Shown: positions 16,806 through 25,592 of the stretch, one piece after another
Position numbering within the stretch: the stretch's first letter is position 1
Layout: the number at the start of each line of letters is the position of its first letter
From: Ruegeria faecimaris
GTDB taxonomy: Bacteria; Pseudomonadota; Alphaproteobacteria; Rhodobacterales; Rhodobacteraceae
Reading direction: 5' to 3'
Length of the DNA: 64,000 nucleotides
Assembly: GCF_900182615.1 (NCBI RefSeq)
Contig: NZ_FXTE01000007.1
Span: 108,615-172,614 of the forward strand
Position numbers and translations under genes: made by a program
Notes under the pieces: model-generated
Told to the model about the DNA's origin: nothing
The model's database searches: none
The model's input: the letters and a program-made list of their open reading frames with translations, nothing else

Positions 16806-17897
16806 ATGGCGAAGAAGAAAATTGTGATCATTGGCGGGGGATATGTCGGGTTTGAAGTTGCCCGGGAACTGGACGCTTGCGCGGACGTCACCCTGATTGA
16901 GCAACGCGAAGCGTTCGTGCATCCGCCTGCAGCGATCCGCGCGCTGGTTGAACCCGCCTTGCTGGACCAGATCATCCTGCCATACGACAATCTGCTGCAA
17001 TCGGGTAAGGTCGTGCGTGGGCGCGCCGTTTCGGTCTCTGAAACCGAGGTCACTTTGGAATCTGGAGCTGTCTTTCCGGCGGACTATATCCTGATCGCCA
17101 CCGGATCATCCTATGCAGCGCCGTTCAAGCCGTCGGGTGACAGCATTGCGGATTTTCAGCAAGCGAGCAAAGACGTCAGCGCGCAACTGGCCAAGGCGAA
17201 TTCAGTTGTGATCGTAGGGGCAGGCGCTGTCGGTACAGAGCTTGCGGGCGAAACAGCCTCGGCACATCCGGGTAAATCCATCACCTTGGTTTCGTCGGAT
17301 GATACCTTGTTTCCCAAGTACCCGGCCAAGCTAGGCGCGCAACTCAAAGGTAAATTGGAACGGCTGGGCGTCACTGTCATTCTCGGCCAGAGGGCGCAGG
17401 ATTTACGCCATTTGGATCGGCCCTACGAAGGATCCGTGAGTTTGACCGACGGTAGAGTGATTGCGGCCGATCTGGTATTTCCGGTGGTTGGATCGAAACC
17501 TCAATCGTCTTTGGTTCAAAGCCTTCCGGGCGTGTCGGCTGATGCATTGGGTAGGGTCAAAACCGACAAATGGTTGCGACCGTCAAGCTATCCGAATGTC
17601 TTCGTCGGCGGTGACATTGCCGACATTGGCGACGGAATGACAATCGTAGCAACGGCACGGCAGAATCCGTGGCTGATCAAAACGCTTAAGAAAGTAATCG
17701 AGGGCGCACCCGTCGAAAGTCAGAAACCCTACGCGCCCTGGAAAAAAGCACCCATTCTGGTGCCCCTTGGGCCGGTCATCGGCAGCAGCTGGCTTTTTGT
17801 GACAGTGGGTGACTGGATCACACGCAAGATAAAGGGGAAAGATATTTTCATTCCCAAATATCGAAAGGCTTTTGGGATTTCGAGCTCCGGAAAATAG
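16806..17897 (+). CDS. FAD-dependent pyridine nucleotide oxidoreductase (AIF/NDH-2 like)
   Basis: A 363-residue flavoprotein with two Rossmann motifs: KIVIIGGGYVGFEVARELD at the N-terminus for FAD and VVIVGAGAVGTELAGE near residue 135 for NAD(P)H. The C-terminal FVGGDIADIGDGMT segment holds the second FAD contact. It resembles apoptosis-inducing-factor-like/type II NADH dehydrogenase proteins that pass electrons to quinones. ATG at 16806 follows GGGGGGA at 16795-16801; the in-frame ATGs at 16710 and 16785 lack support. Control by the divergent HxlR protein suggests induction by quinones or oxidative stress (inference). Confidence 0.85.
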   Translation: MAKKKIVIIGGGYVGFEVARELDACADVTLIEQREAFVHPPAAIRALVEPALLDQIILPYDNLLQSGKVVRGRAVSVSETEVTLESGAVFPADYILIATGSSYAAPFKPSGDSIADFQQASKDVSAQLAKANSVVIVGAGAVGTELAGETASAHPGKSITLVSSDDTLFPKYPAKLGAQLKGKLERLGVTVILGQRAQDLRHLDRPYEGSVSLTDGRVIAADLVFPVVGSKPQSSLVQSLPGVSADALGRVKTDKWLRPSSYPNVFVGGDIADIGDGMTIVATARQNPWLIKTLKKVIEGAPVESQKPYAPWKKAPILVPLGPVIGSSWLFVTVGDWITRKIKGKDIFIPKYRKAFGISSSGK

Positions 17898-17976
17898 TTC
17901 CTCCTGAACATTGCGATTTGCCAACGTTCAGGCATCCCACACAGATGATGTCTCTGACATTCGTGTTGGCCTGCCT

Positions 17977-18411
17977 CTAGTCGTGTGCGAGGTTGCGACT
18001 GGCTTGTGCCTGCTGAATATCTTTCGGCCATGTGGAACGGATATAAGCCAGAACATCCCATATGCCGTCATCAGTCAAAGTGCCTTCGAAACCCGGCATG
18101 CCACTGTTGAAATTCTTGACGCCGCGTGCGGCCAGTGTCTTTGCACCGCCGAATTTGGTGTAGTCAAACAAAAGCAGGCTATCATGGTGCCATGTGTGCC
18201 CGGTCACGTCATGTGGTGGCGCAGGCATCACACCGTCTTCACCCGGTGTTTGCCAGTTGGGTTGGCCTTCCAGGTTAACGCCGTGGCACGCGGCGCATTG
18301 ATCTACGTAGAGCCTCTGTCCATTCGCCACGTCTCTGTCTGTAAACGTATGATCCGCGGCAACGCTGGAATAAACGCTGCATAGGACCAATATAAATAAG
18401 TGCCTGGTCAT
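17977..18411 (-). CDS. Exported c-type cytochrome (monoheme)
   Basis: A 144-residue secreted protein with a short signal peptide (HLFILVLCSVYSSVAA) and one heme-binding motif CAACH near residue 40. A distal methionine is available in NSGMPGF. It is the last gene of the copper-type operon; its ATG at 18411 lies 12 bases beyond the CopD stop, with GGTGGAG just before. A TTG at 18426 would overlap copD. Possible roles are electron transfer to a copper enzyme or redox control of exported copper. The partner is not visible in the window. Confidence 0.8.
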   Translation of the reverse strand: MTRHLFILVLCSVYSSVAADHTFTDRDVANGQRLYVDQCAACHGVNLEGQPNWQTPGEDGVMPAPPHDVTGHTWHHDSLLLFDYTKFGGAKTLAARGVKNFNSGMPGFEGTLTDDGIWDVLAYIRSTWPKDIQQAQASRNLAHD

Positions 18412-18422
18412 CTCCACCCACC

Positions 18423-19295
18423 TCAATTCGGAAGCGTCAGAACGGTTGTTAGTGTCGCCGTAGTTGTCAGCACCGCCAGAACGATCAGCGCCTCAACTTC
18501 GATGGAACGGGCGAGGTGCTGCGCCGCCTTGGTATCTCCGTCTAGCATTGCCGGAACAAATCGAAGCTTGTTCGCGGCGGCTAGGATCAATAGCAGCCCT
18601 ACAAATAGTACTTTGAGCAACAGGGCCTGCCCATAACCAGTGGAGATGAGCGCTCGGAGATCACCAACAAGCAACCAAGCCATCCAGAAACCTGCGACGA
18701 TCAATGCGGGTACCATCAGTGCCGCAGCTTGGCCAAACCTATGCCCAAGTGCAGCAGCGTCTGCAATTTGCTCAGGTTGAAGAGCCATACTCCGCAGCGG
18801 GCTGAAGATGCCTACCCAGAAAGCTACACAGATCAGGTGTGCTAGTAACAAGAGTTGGGTACCAAAATTCTCTAGATCCGATAGGTGCCCGATCTGTGCA
18901 AAGGACCACAGAGCCATCGTGCCACCCACAAGTGCGATCCCTAAACCAAAGCGCGGAACAGACAATCCGACAAGGATCATTGCTGCGCCTATCACTCGAA
19001 GAACAAATACATCGCCTACGGAAGTCTGCCAGAGTAATCCAAGCATTTCGGGGTCGACCAGCCCATCCGCTCCGCCTGTCAGGAGGGCACCACTAAGCAT
19101 GAATCCCAGTGCCGTCGCGATGAGGGCAAGCCACGCCAAGGCCATGGATTGGCGTTTCATCGCCAGGCTTATCGGTGTGACCAAGCTGGAATAGAGACAC
19201 TTAACGATCACAAGGCCAGTGGCCCCCGCAAAGCCGATATAGAGTGCTAGCTTTGCGAGGATTGCAGCAATTCCCCAGATGTCTGGCATGCTCAT
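18423..19295 (-). CDS. copD: CopD family copper resistance/import membrane protein
   Basis: A 290-residue membrane protein with about eight spans. The C-terminal CopD domain is shown by HLICVAFWVGIFSPL near residue 155 and RFGQAAALMVPALIVAGF near 187, with HLSDLE nearby offering metal ligands. CopD proteins move copper across the inner membrane, usually receiving it from CopC. It overlaps the copC gene by 4 bases, which supports a joint function. Confidence 0.88.
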   Translation of the reverse strand: MSMPDIWGIAAILAKLALYIGFAGATGLVIVKCLYSSLVTPISLAMKRQSMALAWLALIATALGFMLSGALLTGGADGLVDPEMLGLLWQTSVGDVFVLRVIGAAMILVGLSVPRFGLGIALVGGTMALWSFAQIGHLSDLENFGTQLLLLAHLICVAFWVGIFSPLRSMALQPEQIADAAALGHRFGQAAALMVPALIVAGFWMAWLLVGDLRALISTGYGQALLLKVLFVGLLLILAAANKLRFVPAMLDGDTKAAQHLARSIEVEALIVLAVLTTTATLTTVLTLPN

Positions 19296-19633
19296 TCCAC
19301 AGTAAAGGTAAACGCGCCCTGCATAGCATGACCATCCTCACCTAAACCGCGCCACTCGATGACATAGGTGCCCGCGCCATTGCCTGGCAGTGGAATTTTG
19401 AACTTCTGAGCAAATCTTGCCTGGTCGCCTAGATCCAGTCGTACTGCCCCGTGTTCTTCATGTGCCATCTCTATCCGGGTCAACCGGATGTCTTTCGAGA
19501 AATTGAGGCCAATTTCAGCGGGCACAATCGTTACTGTGGTTCCATCTGCAGGTGTTGTTTCTGTGGCCTTGGAATGCGCCAGCGCAAAATTGGGGAGCGC
19601 GGCCAAGAGTATAAGCGTTACAATCTTCTTCAT
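19292..19633 (-). CDS. copC: CopC domain copper-binding periplasmic protein
   Basis: A 113-residue protein with a signal peptide ending ALA before HSKATETTPADG. The mature N-terminal histidine plus the AHEEHG segment and the C-terminal EDGHAMQGAFTFTVE form the Cu(II) site expected for CopC. The length and single Ig-like domain match the family. It is encoded directly before copD and after a cytochrome gene. Confidence 0.92.
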   Translation of the reverse strand: MKKIVTLILLAALPNFALAHSKATETTPADGTTVTIVPAEIGLNFSKDIRLTRIEMAHEEHGAVRLDLGDQARFAQKFKIPLPGNGAGTYVIEWRGLGEDGHAMQGAFTFTVE

Positions 19634-19643
19634 GGGGCTATCC

Positions 19644-20075
19644 TCAATTTATTCCGTTGGCGCGCTGGATTTCGCGAATGTAGGCGATCACCATAGCGAC
19701 GTCACCTCGCGTCAAGCCGTCGACGGGTGGCATGTCTCCAAACTGCCAATGGTGACTTCTTACACCCTGTGAAACCGCCCTCTGAAACGCTTCATCAGCG
19801 TGGTGACTAGGTTCGTATATCTTGTGGATCAGTGGCGGTCCTGCGCCGTCAATTCCGACCGCATTGACACCGTGGCAAGTGGCACAGGAGGCATCAAAGA
19901 CCCGCTGGCCGATTGCTGCATTGCCCTCAATAGGCGGCATCTGAATTGCGACTAGGCCGTCTCTTGAAACTGTCGCCTGGGGGCTGGCTTCTTCGATTGG
20001 GTCTGAACGAAAAACTATGAAAGCGGCAACAGCCGAGACGACGCAAGCGCCGATTAACACGTGACTTTTCTTCAT
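19644..20075 (-). CDS. Membrane-anchored or exported c-type cytochrome (monoheme)
   Basis: A 143-residue protein with an N-terminal hydrophobic segment (VLIGACVVSAVAAFIVF) and a heme motif CATCHGVNAVG near residue 70. Distal ligand methionine is likely in FGDMPPVDGLT. The start at ATG 20075 begins with MKKSHV; the open frame extends upstream without signal-peptide character. Its stop is 10 bases before copC. It is the second cytochrome of this small operon. Confidence 0.82.
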   Translation of the reverse strand: MKKSHVLIGACVVSAVAAFIVFRSDPIEEASPQATVSRDGLVAIQMPPIEGNAAIGQRVFDASCATCHGVNAVGIDGAGPPLIHKIYEPSHHADEAFQRAVSQGVRSHHWQFGDMPPVDGLTRGDVAMVIAYIREIQRANGIN

Positions 20076-20171
20076 GGGTTGAACCTGACTTTGTAGAAGC
20101 TGGAAGTGCTGCGGCACATCGCAAACAGCCGCAAGGGCCGGTCACTTAGGCGCGCGCGGATTTTGGCAGCT

Positions 20172-20525
20172 TCAAAGGTCAGGGGGTCTGTAGGGGCTAT
20201 CTGGTTCAGTCAACTTGGATTGGAATCCAATCTGGAACTCTCGGTCAAGCTGATATTGATTCCACACGACTTGGCTGTTCTGCGAGATCAGTACGACGGC
20301 TTGGCAAAGCGAAGGGTTACACTCTCCGGTTCCGGCATTATCCGTGTCGTGATGGCTGCTTTGGGCCGAGATGTCAGGGATGCTTTTCACCGCGGCGGAG
20401 TGTCCCGCCGATTGCATATGGTCCCCGCAGTGAAGCCCGACGCAGGCATGAGACTCGCCACCAAATCCGGCCAGAATGACCAGAAGACTCGTCAATAGCG
20501 CAAATGTGTTTCGTCGGATGACCAT
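20172..20525 (-). CDS. Cys/His-rich exported protein of unknown function in a copper locus
   Basis: No family recognised with certainty. A 117-residue protein with a signal peptide followed by CVGLHCGDHM, SAGHS, SSHHD and ECNPSLC: four cysteines, several histidines and methionines, an arrangement suited to binding copper. The C-terminus EPDSPYRPPDL resembles tails seen in small proteins of alphaproteobacterial copper loci. It is upstream of the cytochrome-copC-copD genes on the same strand, 96 bases before the cytochrome start. ATG at 20525 was preferred over the TTG-type start at 20555 because it opens the signal peptide. Confidence 0.55.
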   Translation of the reverse strand: MVIRRNTFALLTSLLVILAGFGGESHACVGLHCGDHMQSAGHSAAVKSIPDISAQSSHHDTDNAGTGECNPSLCQAVVLISQNSQVVWNQYQLDREFQIGFQSKLTEPDSPYRPPDL

Positions 20526-20937
20526 GATTCCGGACGCTAATGCAGCGGAACACACAAGACAACGCCTGCAGCTTCATTATGCCCCACGCCGTTCTAAAGG
20601 AAATTACGACGCTGATTTTCGTGATGGGGCATTCCCCGCTCTTGTCCGGCGCGCGATTCTCATCAAATGCAGAGAGTCCGGGTCTATTTTGATTTCTATC
20701 AGTCGGGCCTAGCAACTGATTAGCGGCCAAACGGCAACACAGGTCGCAACATTGTCAACGCGCAGAATCTCACTGGAACCAGCCAAGTTCCAGCCGTGCG
20801 GTGCCAATAATTTGGGGCAACGTAGTGGTCTGAGGGTGCTGGTGTTTCTGCTTCTTTGACCCGCGTTCAGACGCGCTTATTGAGAACTTTGAACCAAAGA
20901 TATATTTTGACCGGATTGCGAACGAAAAGGAAAGTTC
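20526..20937. other. Intergenic region with an inverted repeat
   Basis: This 412-base gap between the copper-type operon and a plus-strand gene carries no convincing gene. TGGAAC (20774-20779) and GTTCCA (20787-20792) form a perfect inverted repeat with 7 bases between, a possible operator. No standard copper box was recognised. Confidence 0.3.
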
Positions 20938-21333
20938 ATGATCAGAACTACTGCACTGGCGCTCCTAGCGCTCCTTTCGGCTACCTCGGCATTCGCAACT
21001 GTTGGGCTGTATTGCGAGGCCCCTGATGGATCAGGCGCTGTATTTGATGTCGGATTGGGAACTGTCCCTGGTCTCGCAGTCGTAAGCGCGACCATTCACG
21101 CAGACGGCAAACACTGGAGCCTTACTGAAGTCGATGGTGCGATACCAATCATCGTGGCACAGGGGGCCGATGTCGATATGCGTACTGTTATCGACTTTGC
21201 CGATCCCGAATACAGTCGGATCGTTGCCTCTGTTCGATTGATAACCGCTGTCGAAGGAGACGAATCCGTCACTGTAGGCACGCTCACGATTCCGGAAATC
21301 GGTGCCTTCCCGCTGGTTTGCGAAGGGCCGTAG
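20938..21333 (+). CDS. Small secreted protein of unknown function
   Basis: A 131-residue protein with a clear signal peptide (IRTTALALLALLSATSAFA). The mature part has two cysteines (LYCEAPDG near the start and PLVCEGP at the end) that could form a disulfide joining the termini, and a beta-rich pattern. AAAGGAAAG before ATG 20938 is a good ribosome binding site. I recognise no domain. It stands alone between the copper locus and an exporter gene. Confidence 0.6.
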   Translation: MIRTTALALLALLSATSAFATVGLYCEAPDGSGAVFDVGLGTVPGLAVVSATIHADGKHWSLTEVDGAIPIIVAQGADVDMRTVIDFADPEYSRIVASVRLITAVEGDESVTVGTLTIPEIGAFPLVCEGP

Positions 21334-21436
21334 CCGCCCGATGTTGTGCAATGTACCGGGGCTAACTCGGCGGAAGCGGTCATCCCAAATTCTGCTTTGC
21401 TCAAATGTCTGAAATGGGCCGCGAGAGAGAGTAGTT

Positions 21437-22384
21437 TTAGATTGGGGGTGCTGCACGTTCTGTGACCAATTGTCTGGCTACGACTCTTTCGCGATGAATC
21501 ATGTACAGCCCTGCACTGATGATGATTGCAATACCAAGTAGGCTAAGCGTGTTCGGGAAGTCATTGAAGACAAGATAGCCGAACAGGGTCGCTACCGGCA
21601 GCTCAAAGTACTGCAAAGGCGCCAATGTGGCCGAAGGCGCGAACGAAAGCGCATAGGTCATCATCATGTGGCTCACCGTTGCAAAAAAACCAGCTCCCAA
21701 AAGCCACAACAAAGCGATGTCTGTCGGCCAAACAGGATCGAACAGCTCCGAACCAGAGCCTTGCACAAATATTAAGATTGGAATGGAAAACAGGCTGGCA
21801 ATCAGGCCAGTGTGGAATTGCAGAGCTACGGGATGCATCCGACGCGACAATCCTCGCGTCACAAGAATGTAGAAAGCGAAAGCAACTGCCGTACCAAGCG
21901 GAATTATTGCAACCGCGCCGAAGGCCGCGAAACTGGGCTGGATGACGAACATTACCCCAACAAACCCGACAAGAGCTGCCCCGACACGACGCGGACCTAC
22001 GTCTTCACCAAGGTAAAACTTACCAACCAACAAGACAATGAACGGGGCCACAAACACGATCGCCAACGCATCGGCGAGTGGCATCACACGGATGGCAGCA
22101 ATGAAGCAAAAAGTTGCGAACAGCAAAAGTAATGAGCGGAATGCGAGTACGATCAATTTGCCTCGCGCTACATGCAACGACAGCCCCATTATCCAGACGA
22201 ACGGGGCCATCAACACGCACTGCACTACAAAGCGAGCAGCCGTAATCTGCCCAACTGGTACGCTAGCCGACGCGAGTTTTGCAGCTACGTCCAGCAAAGG
22301 AGCGGTGAGGCAAAATCCAAGCATCAGTGCAACTCCCGCAAGAATGCGATCCGTAGATTGAGGTATGGAATCAGCCGAGGACAT
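21437..22384 (-). CDS. EamA/DMT-superfamily transporter
   Basis: A 315-residue inner-membrane protein with ten predicted spans in two repeated EamA halves; the first ends with YLGEDVGPRRVGAALVGFVGVM and the second with LFGYLVFNDFPNTLSLLGIAIIISAGLY. These are the E/D-containing loop signatures of the drug/metabolite transporter superfamily. Members export amino acids or other metabolites; no specific substrate can be inferred. Confidence 0.88.
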   Translation of the reverse strand: MSSADSIPQSTDRILAGVALMLGFCLTAPLLDVAAKLASASVPVGQITAARFVVQCVLMAPFVWIMGLSLHVARGKLIVLAFRSLLLLFATFCFIAAIRVMPLADALAIVFVAPFIVLLVGKFYLGEDVGPRRVGAALVGFVGVMFVIQPSFAAFGAVAIIPLGTAVAFAFYILVTRGLSRRMHPVALQFHTGLIASLFSIPILIFVQGSGSELFDPVWPTDIALLWLLGAGFFATVSHMMMTYALSFAPSATLAPLQYFELPVATLFGYLVFNDFPNTLSLLGIAIIISAGLYMIHRERVVARQLVTERAAPPI

Positions 22385-22544
22385 CTCATCTTGTAGAAAC
22401 GTCGCTAAACGCGTGTCTGTTCTCTATGCGACGCGGAGCAAAAATCCCTCAACTTGCGAGTTGGGGGTGGGTTCGAATTTGCGCTAACAACGAACATCAG
22501 GTTCGATGAGATGCGCAGCAGCAGATGGCCGGTTCAAAATTGGT

Positions 22545-22815
22545 CTACAAGCTCTTGATCTCGATTGCTGCTGCGATGGCAAAGGCGTCTTCAAGCTCGA
22601 CGCTCAGATGCCGAACCGTGCTTACCATCTTTGCATGACCCAAGAGCAACTGAATCGCCCGAAGATTTCCTGTCTTTTCTTGTCGAACTGCGTGACTTTG
22701 GTTCGGCGCATTGAGGGAGTTCCGTAGGCGCTGGCCCCAAAGCCAATGGGCTTCATCCAGTCCCGGACAATCCGCGCATACTGGCGTGTTGAGATGTGTA
22801 GGAAAACCAAGTGAT
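22545..22815 (-). pseudogene. Tyrosine recombinase (phage-type integrase) C-terminal relic, frameshifted
   Basis: Two overlapping minus-strand frames together give a tyrosine recombinase C-terminus. The upstream frame (from about 22815) reads HISTRQYARIV, IGFGASAYGTPSMRRTK, the box around the catalytic arginine (normally HSLRRT, here PSMRRT with the histidine lost). After a frameshift near 22690 the other frame continues TGNLRAIQLLLGHAKM and STVRHLSVE, the LLGH box and the tyrosine region; the catalytic tyrosine (STVRYL) is replaced by histidine. The fragment lacks the N-terminal domain. It is plainly dead and marks an old mobile element next to the ectoine region. Nothing else was found in 22385-22944. 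Confidence 0.75.
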
Positions 22816-22944
22816 AGATCCGCGGTCACAGCAACTTCTTTCTTCCCAAGGGAGACACATACAAAAAGCTGTAATTCCGACCCCTGTGAAGCTCTTGGTG
22901 ATTGATCTGCTTGTTCGCGAATTCGAATTGGTTACTATTGTCGC

Positions 22945-24339
22945 ATGACAAATTGGAAACCATCCCGAGATACGCTGAGTTCACCGCTGCATACGAGCCT
23001 TGCCACGATGATTGCAGGCGCGATCGAAGACGGCAGTTTGTCACCGGGACAGAAATTACCAACACACCGGAAACTGGCCGATGACCTGAGGTTGAGCGTT
23101 AATACCGTCAGCAAAGCTTACGACATTCTGCGTCGCCAAAACCTGATCGATGGTCAGATTGGGCGTGGCAGCTATGTTGTCGACACTGACAAAACCGACG
23201 GACAGCCATTCAAGTTAGAGTCAGAACCTCGAAACTTGTTCGACATGTCGATTTCGCGCCCCTTGTTTAATGGCCTGCATGTTGAGGCGATGCAATCAAC
23301 GCTGAGGACTTTGCATGCCGGGCTCGACCCGGCAATATATCTTTCTACACGCCCGAATGTAGGCCACGAAACTCACCGAAAAACGGGAGTCAAATGGCTT
23401 TCACATTGCGGCCTTGAGACAAATGCAGATTCAGTCCTCATGACGAACGGGGTAACGCATGGAATGTCGGCAGCAATGTCTGCGATATTGCGTCCTGGCG
23501 ACGTCATTCTGTCAGATATGGTCACGCATCACCTCTTGGTTTCGAGTGTCGCATATTTCGGATACCGACATGTTGGCCTTGAAACTGATGAGCACGGAAT
23601 CCTGCCCGATGCATTGGAAAGGGCGTGCGTTGATAAGTCTCCTAAAGCATTGTATTTATTACCATCTCTTGCCAACCCTAATGTACATATGATGCCAGAG
23701 GAACGTCGGCGCCAAATTGCTGCAATCGCCCGCAAACATAGGCTGCATATTATTGAAAACGATGCGTTTGGTCCGGTCGCAGCGGATCGCCAGCCGCCTG
23801 TTTCGATGTTCGCACCAGAACTGTCGGTCTACCTGACAACGTTCACCAAATGCACGGTCAGCGGGTTGCGTGCGGGTTATGCCGTTGCTCCGGACCATTT
23901 GCTTCCTGCATTGACAGCGAGACTGATCGTATTTGGTTGGATGGCAACGCCGCTGATCTGCGAACTTGCCTCACGCTGGGTGGAAGATGGCACAGCACAA
24001 GCGCTGGCGGATTGGCAGCGCGCAGAAATAGTCAAGCGGTATCATATAGCAACGCAAGAGCTTGCTGGTTTTAAATGGACGGGCCATCCGGCCAGTTTGC
24101 ATCTTTGGTTGCAGCTCCCTCCAGATTGGGATTCCAACAGTTTTGTCGCCCATGCCCGCGAACTAAATGTTGCGGTGTCCCCTGAAAGCCCATTCCTTTC
24201 TCCCAAGGCTACCCCAACAAATGCAGTGCGCATTTCGGTGGGAAGCATTCGCGAAATCGAACGTTTTCGCCAAGCTCTGAAGCTTCTGGCCGGTTTACTT
24301 TTGCGCCCACGCGAGCCTTTGCCGCAATTCGCTTATTAG
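22945..24339 (+). CDS. enuR: EnuR, MocR/GntR-type regulator of ectoine catabolism
   Basis: A 464-residue MocR-type regulator: a winged helix (about residues 12-80, with GQKLPTHRKLADDLRLSVNTVSKAY) fused to a type I aminotransferase-like domain. The PLP-binding lysine is K302 in TFTKCTVSG, the same position reported for the Ruegeria pomeroyi protein. In that system ectoine-derived N-acetyl-diaminobutyrate or diaminobutyrate reacts with the cofactor and relieves repression. It directly precedes the uptake genes on the same strand. An 8-bp palindrome CGAATTCG (22918-22925) lies 20 bases before its start and could be part of its own control. Confidence 0.93.
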   Translation: MTNWKPSRDTLSSPLHTSLATMIAGAIEDGSLSPGQKLPTHRKLADDLRLSVNTVSKAYDILRRQNLIDGQIGRGSYVVDTDKTDGQPFKLESEPRNLFDMSISRPLFNGLHVEAMQSTLRTLHAGLDPAIYLSTRPNVGHETHRKTGVKWLSHCGLETNADSVLMTNGVTHGMSAAMSAILRPGDVILSDMVTHHLLVSSVAYFGYRHVGLETDEHGILPDALERACVDKSPKALYLLPSLANPNVHMMPEERRRQIAAIARKHRLHIIENDAFGPVAADRQPPVSMFAPELSVYLTTFTKCTVSGLRAGYAVAPDHLLPALTARLIVFGWMATPLICELASRWVEDGTAQALADWQRAEIVKRYHIATQELAGFKWTGHPASLHLWLQLPPDWDSNSFVAHARELNVAVSPESPFLSPKATPTNAVRISVGSIREIERFRQALKLLAGLLLRPREPLPQFAY

Positions 24340-24434
24340 AATGTAGCGCAACAATATAATAATTGACTCGCAGTACAATCTTCGGGATGTGGTGGAACAT
24401 CACTAACAAAGAAGGTGATATCTGGGAGGATATG

Positions 24435-25454
24435 ATGACCAAGACTGCACGTTTTACCCTGCGCGTCTGCGCACCCCTTGCTGCTGCATTGCTAACCTCA
24501 ACTGCCGCTTATGCGGACAACTGGCGCTATGCTATGGAAGAGGGGCTGACAGATCCGCAAGGCCTGTACGCCACCAAGTTCAAAGAGGAAATCGAAGCCA
24601 ACTCGGATCACACAGTCCAGATTTACCCTGTGGGTACGCTTGGTGAATCGGCCGACGCCATGGAGCAGGCCCAGGCTGGATTGCTGCAGTTCATTGATCA
24701 ATCTCCAGGTTTCACCGGTGCGTTGATCCCAGAGGCCGAAGCCTTTCTGGTGCCATATATCCAGCCGACGGACCCTCAAGTCGTGCGCAAGTTTTTCAAA
24801 GAAGGCGTCGCTGTGAATGAGATGTTCCACGACATCTATCGCGAACAGGGACTGGAATTGTTGTCGGTGTTCCCGGAAGGTGAAATGGTGGTCACCACAA
24901 TGGAGGAATTTCGGACACCTGCCGATTTGGAAGGTATGAAAATTCGGACCATGACCTCACCATTGCTTTTGGAGACTTACACGGCCTTTGGCGCTTCCCC
25001 GATTGCCATGCCTTGGGGCGAGTTGATCGGCGGACTGAAAACTAAAATGGTTGACGGGCAAGAAAACCCGGCAATTTGGATCGAGGCCTATGATCTGGAT
25101 AACCTGACTAATGTGATGACCTATACCGGACATGGTCAGTACACGACTGCTGTGATGGCAAATGCAGAGTTTTACGACGCGCTAAGCGATGCGGACAAAG
25201 AACTTGTTCAGAATGCGTCGCAAGTCGCACTCGATTATATTCTTGATGTTGCCGTCGAACTGGATGCAACCGGTCTGGCAAAAATTCAGGAGAGCAATCC
25301 GGGCTACACAATAAACCGGCTAACCGAGGAAGAGCGTGCACCCTTTAAAGAACGTGCAAAAGCGGTCGAAGCAGCCTTTGTCGAAAGAGCGGGCGAACGT
25401 GGCGCTGCCATCCTCGAGCAAATGAAGAAGGATCTAGCGGCTGCGCAGCAGTAG
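24435..25454 (+). CDS. uehA: Ectoine/5-hydroxyectoine TRAP transporter receptor UehA
   Basis: A 339-residue periplasmic binding protein with a signal peptide ending AYA before DNWRYAMEE. The DctP fold is shown by LEGMKIRTMTSPLLLETY with the conserved arginine, and by WGELIGGLKTKMVDGQENP. The early glutamate (AMEEGLTDPQG) and aromatic residues correspond to those that hold the ectoine ring in TeaA/UehA. GGAGGA at 24425-24430 lies too close to ATG 24432, so ATG 24435 was chosen. It is followed by a strong hairpin and the two membrane genes. Confidence 0.92.
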   Translation: MTKTARFTLRVCAPLAAALLTSTAAYADNWRYAMEEGLTDPQGLYATKFKEEIEANSDHTVQIYPVGTLGESADAMEQAQAGLLQFIDQSPGFTGALIPEAEAFLVPYIQPTDPQVVRKFFKEGVAVNEMFHDIYREQGLELLSVFPEGEMVVTTMEEFRTPADLEGMKIRTMTSPLLLETYTAFGASPIAMPWGELIGGLKTKMVDGQENPAIWIEAYDLDNLTNVMTYTGHGQYTTAVMANAEFYDALSDADKELVQNASQVALDYILDVAVELDATGLAKIQESNPGYTINRLTEEERAPFKERAKAVEAAFVERAGERGAAILEQMKKDLAAAQQ

Positions 25455-25507
25455 CGCTTTGCCACAGGCATCCATCACGTTTGCGATGTGTTCATCTGAA
25501 AAATCGG

Positions 25508-25538
25508 TGCAGGCCCAGAACCATAGTTCGGGCCTGCA
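25508..25538 (+). terminator. Intercistronic hairpin between uehA and uehB
   Basis: TGCAGGCCC (25508-25516) pairs with GGGCCTGCA (25530-25538); inside, GAAC and GTTC pair around CATA, giving a 13-bp stem with one bulged A. There is no uridine run. It lies 54 bases after the receptor stop and probably stabilises receptor mRNA or reduces read-through to the membrane genes. Confidence 0.6.
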
Positions 25539-25592
25539 ATTTGGAAATAGTAAACCGGCGATCAGCCTATGTTGCGAATGTTCGGGGGGAAT

